From Eucriotettix oculatus (Eukaryota; Arthropoda; Insecta; Orthoptera; Tetrigidae): a DNA stretch of 64,000 bases. Location: positions 135,007,041 to 135,071,040 of the forward strand of contig CM067377.1 in the NCBI GenBank assembly GCA_034510155.1, read 5' to 3'. A program made the translations under genes and the position numbers. The notes beneath the pieces were generated by a model that saw only the letters and a program-made list of their open reading frames with translations, had not been told where the DNA came from and made no database searches. Below are positions 56,820-64,000 of this stretch, piece after piece. How positions within the stretch are numbered: position 1 is the first letter of the stretch; each line of letters starts with the position of its first letter.

Positions 56820-58000
56820 TGAAGAATGTAGTTTCTAGTAGGGTTGCGGATCACTTAAATAAACATAATTTGTTTTCCAGCTAACAATTTGGATTCAAAT
56901 GCTCAACTTACAGCTATTTTTACCCTCACTTATGAAATATTAGAACAACTACCTATTAGGGTTTTTATGTGACCTATCCAAATTTATCGGTTGTGTAGAC
57001 CATACTTTATTAAACACAATGAAGCATTACGGAATGCCTAGAATTTAGCATACTTGGTTCTACTTTTACCTGGCTAACAGGAAACAAAGGGTTACTTACA
57101 GGATACATTTTCTGGACAAATGTTTCATTCAGACAAATAAAGACTGGGATTCCTCAGGGTTCCATTTTCGGTCCATTGCTATTCTTAATCTTTATAAATG
57201 ACTTACCTAAAGCAATAAATTCTTTCTCTTAAACTATATTTTTCCAGTTGATACTAACATTTAGGTAACAGGTAAGCCAAATAGCTTGGGAAATGCTGCC
57301 AATGATACGCTTGTGCTTCACTGGTTTTCAGTTAATGACTTGTCATTCAATTGTGATAAAACTCACTTTGTTCAGATTCAGTGCAACATGGAACCTTGTA
57401 ACACTTACAACAAGCAATTGTGAAATAAATTAAGTTGAATGTACAAACTTTTTAGGTATATCTGTAGACTGTACATTAAATTGGAAAGATCACATTAATA
57501 TTCTCCTAAGAAACCTAGGCCTCGAAACCTTTGCTGTTAGAATTAGGCCAAGTTGTAGTGACCCAAACATAAGGAAATTAGTTTATTCTGCATACTTTCA
57601 CTCTTTAATGACAGATGTTATAATATTTTGGGGTATTGCATCAGGGAAATGCAAAGTTTTTAATCTACAGAAAAAAGATGTCATAATATTATTTCAGGTT
57701 CCACCAAAAAACTTCATGCAGGGGCTCTTCAAGAAATGATATTATTTGTGATAAATAACAGTCAACTATTTCCAAAACAAACTGAGATGTACAGAGTTTT
57801 GATACCGAAAATAAAAATAATTTACAGAAGGAAGAGAAGTCTCTAACTATAATGCAAAAGGGTGTTCATTATAATACTATTAATATATTTAATAAACTTC
57901 TAGCTTTCATTATCCAGTTCTGTTGAAAAATTCATATGGATATAGAACATTGTTGAGACAATTAGTATAAGATATTAGCAATATTTATCAATATTACATA
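56820..58000 (+). pseudogene. LINE reverse transcriptase remnant (family 2, CR1/Jockey-like)
   Basis: Across three frames the plus strand reads VVSSRVADHLNKHN, then AQLTAIFTLTYEILEQL, FLCDLSKFIGCVDHTLL (motif A, first Asp kept) and YLANRKQRV. Next come GIPQGSIFGPLLFLIFINDL (motif B) and FPVDTNI at the motif C position, where the first Asp of FADD is Val. The tail shows LVLHWFSVNDLSFNCDKTHF and the C-terminal KGVHYNTINIFNKLL. This is the RT and end of a CR1- or Jockey-type LINE, different from family 1. Stops, frameshifts and the altered catalytic box make it inactive. The endonuclease is missing. Confidence 0.85.
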
Positions 58001-59861
58001 TTGGTTACAAATTATATATCTTGTCTTCTCTGTAGTACTTAAGCGTATCTTATTGTAAGTTAAACATAACCATATGAATATAAATAGGAACATAAATAAT
58101 AGTAATTTAGCAATCATAACAAGTTATGTATAATCTCTGACTCGTTACACATCCCTGAAGTTCTACTTCTCAATGAGGTCAATGGAACATGATTTAATAC
58201 TAATACTTTGTAGGACATATGAAATTGTACTTTTTGATATGTATATATATGCTTTTATTTATGCGTCTAATTTCTGTAAAGGGTGTGCACTATTACCTCG
58301 GTAGATGTTTTACATAATATTAAACCTAAACCTGTAACAGCGTCCAATGTTCGGCGGTTTCCTAGAAATACAAACCTTGGTGTCCTGTTGTTAAAACATT
58401 ATGGTATTCTAGATATACAATGTCTTTCCAAGGAAAATGTTGCTTTAGTCAACCAACGAGACGATTGGGAGCGACGAAATAAAAACAATAATGGACATAA
58501 TATAAAGCTCAAAGCTAATTACTTATTAGCTTTAACTAAACATTATGTACGAATTATTTTATAAGTATTAATAAAAAGTATTAATAAAGTTCTTTCAAAA
58601 TTTTTGTTAAAATAAAAGGAAAGTACAGAAAAAGTCTAGAATTTTTCTCAAACCATTTAAACGAAGTAAGAACCTTTTCAAAAGGAGAATCGGTTATTAA
58701 TAAAAGTAGAGGAAAATAAAATAATATAGTCTAAATAAAACTCATCCAAGCCGAGGAACAGAAGAACTAGTTGGATCTGAAACTGATTATTAGCATAGAT
58801 TGTTTACTGATCCATGTTTTTTTTATGACGATTACATACTTCACTTAGGTTACTAATAATTTGGATCTAGGGATCATCGATCCGAATACCATCAAGAACT
58901 GTCGGAGGAACTTGGATCATGGGGAAGTTTTCGCTCGCTTCGTGAAGTAGGCAGATGATAATCTGTAATGAAATACCGGAATTAAGAAACTGAAACACTT
59001 ATCTGGATTTATATCTCATTCAGTTAGCAGAAAATCTGACAATTATATCACTGAAGTAAAGCTATATTGGAATTGGAATGGAGAGATTAAAATTTACCTC
59101 AGAATTGTATCGATGGTTTTCTTTGAATGTTTCTTGACACCAGTAGGGACATTAACATCGATTCACTGTGCAATGGCGAATTCTATAATTCTTTCCTATT
59201 ATCACCCATACGTTATCGATCCTCTGAAAATTGAGCATTCGAGAGATCAGAACGTCGGTGGACGTTTAACCGTAACCGAAGCACGAGCGAACGCCGGGAA
59301 GAACAATTAAACCGAAATGTAACGGCTCTAAACACAATCGGAACGACCAGTAATTTCATTCATTTGTCGTAATTCACATTTTATCGTGTTTGCAGCAACA
59401 CTGCAAGCTGTTAAGTCGTGCTAATGATGAAATATATGTGCCAATAAGCATTCTATAGATACCTAACCGAACGATCAACAGCTCACGACTCATTGTGGCT
59501 CGTATCTATGATCTCATTACATTGCTCGTATATGAACACAACTCTTCCACGGTAAAAAAAACAACAACTGTATATATCTGATAATGATATTTTGACTACT
59601 TATTTGGCTGTAGGCGGTGTGCATAATTTAATAACAATGTATTTGGAAATATAAATGTATTAATATATATTGAACGTCTGACGTTTAATTGAAAATATAA
59701 AAAATAATACAAAGATAATATTTTAATACTTTGATACAAAATATTAACAACCCTCCTTTCATAGTATAGTTGAAAGCATTAAAGAGGTGAAGAATAGGTT
59801 CAGTAGCTATTTTTTGGGCATCAGTCTATATAATATATCCAGAAACTTGCGCTCCCAGTTG
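58001..59861. other. AT-rich non-coding stretch
   Basis: A 93-codon frame at 58283-58564 and a 65-codon frame at 59113-59310 are unrecognised. A GATC-rich palindromic patch is at about 58862-58890 (GGATCATCGATCC). Nothing else was identified. Confidence 0.45.
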
Positions 59862-60935
59862 GGGATTAACAGGCTACATGAGGGTGATCCTGAAACCGGC
59901 AACTCCCTTTAATGACATAGAAAGGGAATTGAAAAGGGGGGGTTGAGGAAGGTAGAGCAAGGTAGCCAAGGGTTGACTAGGGCCCCCGGGCTGTAGTTTA
60001 AGTATCCTATCCGGTGTTCACCTCAAGAGATACAGGAAAAAACCTATAAAACCTGCATCAGGTAGGTCGGACCCCAGTACATACACCTCGTCAAATAAGA
60101 AAAGTACCTCGGCATGTGAGAATTTTGAAAAAAAAAACAGAGTACGAGGCATTCCCAACGGAGTCAGGTGAGCCCCGCAGTCAATCTGGGAAAGAAATGC
60201 CTGCGAGAGAAAATTCCCACAGGCTAAATCTTTGAAGGTTGACAAGTTTTTTTTGGTCAACAGGCTACATGAGAGTGAAACAGGCAACTCCCCTTTAATA
60301 GCATAGGAAGGGAATTGAAAAGGGGGATGCGGAAGTTAATTCACGGTAGCCAAGGGTTAACTAAGGCCCCCGGGCTATGGTTTAAGGATCCTACCCCGTG
60401 TTTCACCTAAAGAGATGCAGGGAAAACCCTAGAAAACCTGCGTCGTGCAGGTCGAGCTATGGGGTATTATTCTCACGCCATTCCAATTGAGGGGAGGAGT
60501 TTGATGAAGGTTTGCAGCATTCCCTTATCCGTGTCCTCACAAGCTTTTTGGAGGCAGCTGGCCGACTGATCCAATGAAATGAGCGTATGCATAACGTCTG
60601 AGGCCCCAGTACATACACCTCCCAAAAGAGATGAAGGTGCCTCTGCATGTGACTACCTTGAAATCAGATAGTGCACGCGCATACCCAAAGGTATGCTCCA
60701 TCAACCCTTTGTTGGGAAATATCTGCGACAGAAAGCACCAAAGGTATAACTTTTTTGGGTATCAGGCTACAGGAGGGTAAACCTGAAACACACCACTCCC
60801 ATTCGATAGCATAGGAAGGGAATTTAAATGGGGGATGTGAAAGGTAGTAGACAAGAGTTGAGTAGGGTTCCCGGGCTGTAGTTTAAGGATCCTACCCGGT
60901 GATCCACCTAAAAGAGATGCAGGGAAAAAGATAAA
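59862..60935 (+). repeat. Satellite-like array, locus 3 (three units)
   Basis: Units start at AACAGGCTACATGAG near 59868, 60259 and at ATCAGGCTACAGGAG near 60761, giving spacings of about 391 and 502 bases. Unit 2 is complete; unit 1 lacks about 110 bases after the AAAACCTGCATCAGGTAGGT block; unit 3 is cut off. Shared words are AATAGCATAGGAAGGGAATT, TAGCCAAGGGTT, GGGCCCCCGGGCTGTAG and ATGCAGGGAAAA. The array recurs at 16.9 and 45.2 kb in the same orientation. No conserved reading frame was found. Confidence 0.9.
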
Positions 60936-61899
60936 ACATATGGTAATTATCTTTACTCTGAGGTAAGTGCTAAATTGTTTGAAAAATATTAAAACGGTTG
61001 GTACGAAAGTCGAAATCTCCCGTGGCCTGAGTACTTAAGAAGTGGTCCTATTAAGAACAGATCAACCTAAAATGTCGCGGTAAAATCCGCTTAATAATTA
61101 TTTTTTTTAATTTGAAGATATTAAACTAGCTTTGTGTTCTTTTATTCTAGTAATGCTTGATATATTCTTTATATATATATATATATAACACATTGTACAA
61201 TTTTTACATTTAATTATATAAACTACGTTATGTTGTTGATATTTAGTTACTGGATTATTATATGCATATATAATATTTTTTAAACGAACAGAAAAATTTG
61301 TTATAAATAAAAAACAAAATTAAATAAAATGGCTGTGTCCTTTATTTTGTGAAAACGTATCCACCATTTTTCTAGATGCCCAAGTATTCTGTTAATAAAT
61401 TTGTTGATGAACTCAAATTGAAAATATGATACCGGTAAGAGAATATTAATTTATATTTTAAATTAACATTAAATTTTCAAGTTATTAGGAAACCAAATAG
61501 TTTTATCATTATGAGTTTCTTGAGTAATACGGATGATCCAAAAGAAAGTTTAGGATTATACTTGAGTATTTATTAAATCAATTATTTTTTAGGTACTATT
61601 CACATAAGATCTAAGAAATTTACGTATAGATTTAGTTCAACTTCATTAGTGAACTGAATGTATGAATTGTAGCTACTAATTACAAGTGGTGACGAGTACA
61701 TCAACTTTCTTAACAAGAATAAGGCACAATAACAACAACAATATATATAAAGGAAATAATGTGTTTGAAGATAAGAGTAAGAAAGACCGACAAACCTTTT
61801 TTGAGACTTTTTCCGAAAAATTATGGTTTACAGGTGTTAATGATATTACTATTGTGGAATTTCATTCTTCATATGTTAAGTATTTTCCATCATTCTTTT
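60936..61899. other. AT-rich non-coding with a (TA)n run near 61171-61188
   Basis: No gene is recognised. The simple TA run is the only feature. Confidence 0.5.
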
Positions 61900-62832
61900 T
61901 TATGGTTTTCAGTGGTATCTAAAAGCCGTTGTCAGTGCGTGAGTTTGCATGTCACAACTATAGCCGTCCAAAATCATGGGCCGAATTTAACCGAATTTGG
62001 CACACGTGTTCTTCAGGGCCCGAAGCTGTTCATTATATATATATATATTTGTTAATCTACTGAAGTTATATTTTAGAAAAAAATGAAAAACATTTTACGT
62101 AAACGTTTTTGTCTCTCATACACGCATCGAGATCTCCTAAGCTGAATTCTTGATCTACAATACTATATCTTAATTATAAACATTCAGGGTCGTAATAACA
62201 TATCTTTGGAAGAAAACTAACTGCTAACTTATTTGGATCGTCGATACAATGAATACGTAAATTACTTTTTATTGTCAGGTATTTTATATTATTTTGTAAT
62301 TGTTCATTTGTAAAAGAAAATAAATTTCATGGTTGTTCATCATAGTAAAGGTACTAAATTAAATAAACTTTAATAATTGCAGTACTGAAAAAGGTGAAAA
62401 TACTAACAAACCTCCGTTTTTTAAGTGCAAAGCCCGTACTCAACTTGAAGAAACACGTAAGGGCTTATTCTATTTGTCTAAACAAGTCGCATCAGTAGAT
62501 ATTTTTTTCCAGGATGGATAACTGAGGATTTTTAATAAATTCTGAGGACACACAGATGTTTGGAAAATCAATTCTCTATAATTTTGGTCCTTATGACCTT
62601 TTAGTGTCAGACCACGGGAAACGGGTCAAAAAGACACATGTCTATAAAAAAAACCTACGTTTTGACGTATTTGGTCCATTTTCACAACCTAGGATTGAAA
62701 ATAGGTTGCATTTGACGACAGTAATAGAGTGCAGTGTACTTTCAAGTACTGTAATAAACTTATTTTAATTACATTCCTGATTTATCGTTTACGTGAACCC
62801 GAGCAATGTCGGGTACTTCAGCTACTAAAGTC
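61900..62832 (+). mobile_element. Non-autonomous Helitron, copy B, with 3' hairpin
   Basis: The copy matches 19205-20120 inverted over about 800 bases. The right end shows ACCCGA (62797-62802), a 6-base loop GCAATG, and TCGGGT (62809-62814). It ends in CTAC at 62822-62825 followed by T. A short hairpin about 10 bases from a CTRR-T end is the Helitron signature; here the last base is C instead of A or G. The 5' end was not located. No Rep/helicase coding is present. Confidence 0.65.
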
Positions 62833-64000
62833 TATTTTTCTGAATCCTAATTTAATGAATTACTCTCCCTTTTTTATTGAACATAATTTTGTTATTAAGA
62901 ATACGTGTTCAATTGTTTAAATACCATAATGTGTGTAATCAACTTTTCCTCTAAAAATAATAACCAATATTATATTACGTTTTAGTTTTCGATCCTATGT
63001 GTAATGGGACCTTTTTCTCGATTTCTTGGCATTTACTTGGCAGCCGGATCTGAAAGTGTTAGAAAAGCTTCCAGATACGGAGATAAACTCCATTGTTCTT
63101 TTATCTTTAGCTGATCTTAGAAAGATCCAGTGACCTAAATTTGCATACAAAAGATGTATAACGTTATCCAGAGAAGAGAGATTGTGTTACATTGATTGCT
63201 CGTTGCGTAACGGCGAATCGGGTGCATACAGGAAGCTATAAATTCTATGGTGTTATTGCGGGAAAACAACAGATGCTGCTAACACATTTTGCATCTTCAA
63301 CAACAAACAATATTATGCCCGGCTCCATTGAAGTTTAAAACACTCAATCTGAAAGCGAAGCTCGTGGATATCAGTAACAAATTAATCGAAATGTGATAAA
63401 TAATTTAAATGTTTTATTGCTTTATGGTAACCGTCCGCTTCAATGTACGTTACGCATCAACCAGGAGGTCCTAATTTAGCCTGAAAATACATTAAATCCT
63501 CTGAAAATATTTGCTACGAAGAGGAAAAGTAAATATGATTTTGTTTATTATTGCGAGCAACACATACAAGAACAATAAACGAAAAAACACTGCCGCCGAT
63601 GTGTTTGTTCAACGGTTTGTAATTTTGTTTTTTTTCCTTTTACTACAGTACATTACAATTACAATTCGGCGCACGATTTTTCAATGCCCTCACAGCTACA
63701 TTCAGTCTCATCTAACACCAACCCATGGGAGTAAATTCATTCGTTTCTCTAATTCTCTTGTTTTGTTTGATTTACGGTCACGTGAAAAAAAAACTCAACT
63801 GATTACAAAGTATTTGTTACGACTGTCGAGCACTTCCCGTAAATTAAAACGACGAAGAAATATCGTTTAGTGATAATAATGGTATCTGGAATTAGGGATG
63901 AATGAATTGGTTACTAATCTTCTGAAGAATATATACGCAAATTCGATTAAAGTCACGTTCTAACGCTAGTTCATGCAAATTGCGCTAGATAAATTTCCAG
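62833..64000. other. Non-coding to window end
   Basis: A plus-strand frame at 63511-63870 (119 codons, no ATG at its start, Arg- and Lys-rich tail) is unrecognised. No repeats were matched. Confidence 0.45.

Noticed and set aside
59862..60935. Satellite units considered as ribosomal or spliceosomal RNA
   Set aside because: No conserved rRNA or snRNA core words were recognised, and unit length varies through deletions.

Overview
This window looks like gene-poor nuclear DNA from an animal with a large, strongly AT-rich genome, most likely an insect. The mix of mariner, IS630-like, Helitron, Penelope-like and tRNA-derived SINE remnants would fit a cockroach, termite or other polyneopteran. That placement is an inference from repeat content, not from a diagnostic gene. 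I find no intact protein-coding gene of known function, no rRNA or convincing functional tRNA gene, and no CRISPR array. Nearly every recognisable coding stretch is a decayed transposon piece with stops, frameshifts or deletions.

Layout. 1-13 kb: a degenerate mariner with recognisable terminal repeats (3184-4335), a GC-rich relict of unknown origin (5880-6830), tRNA-like SINE pieces, two foldback elements, and a second mariner reduced by a large internal deletion (12380-13082). 13-26 kb: the RNase H end of a LINE (13940-14690), a short array of a satellite-like unit (16925-17590), a Helitron copy whose partner lies in opposite orientation at 62 kb, a CpG-rich patch with a short ORF (21534-21692), a 2 x 307-bp tandem duplication (24365-24978) and a complete short Helitron (25705-26178). 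26-39 kb: hairpins (26943-27086, 28562-28652), a Helitron with internal tandem repeats (29490-30716), an RT-LINE fragment (32345-33110), a foldback MITE (34252-34453), an IS630-like element with long inverted repeats (35951-36632) and a large inverted repeat (38078-38392). 40-55 kb: two Penelope-like GIY-YIG endonuclease remnants (41100-41645, 54170-54620), LINE fragments related to the 32-kb copy, satellite units, a CpG-rich block with a TATA box (48620-48930), a possible piggyBac remnant and a solitary pogo/Tigger-type terminus. 55-64 kb: a second LINE type (56820-58000), the best satellite array (59862-60935) and the Helitron with a clear 3' hairpin (62720-62832).

How it fits together. The window is a record of repeated insertion and decay rather than an operating pathway. 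The best candidates for host function are the CpG-rich patches at 21.5, 25.4, 31.1, 48.7 and 52.0 kb, any of which could be a promoter or first exon of a gene lying mostly outside the window. The more unusual structural signals are the short satellite-like arrays shared by three distant loci, hammerhead-like folds in Penelope-type termini, and several near-perfect long hairpins.
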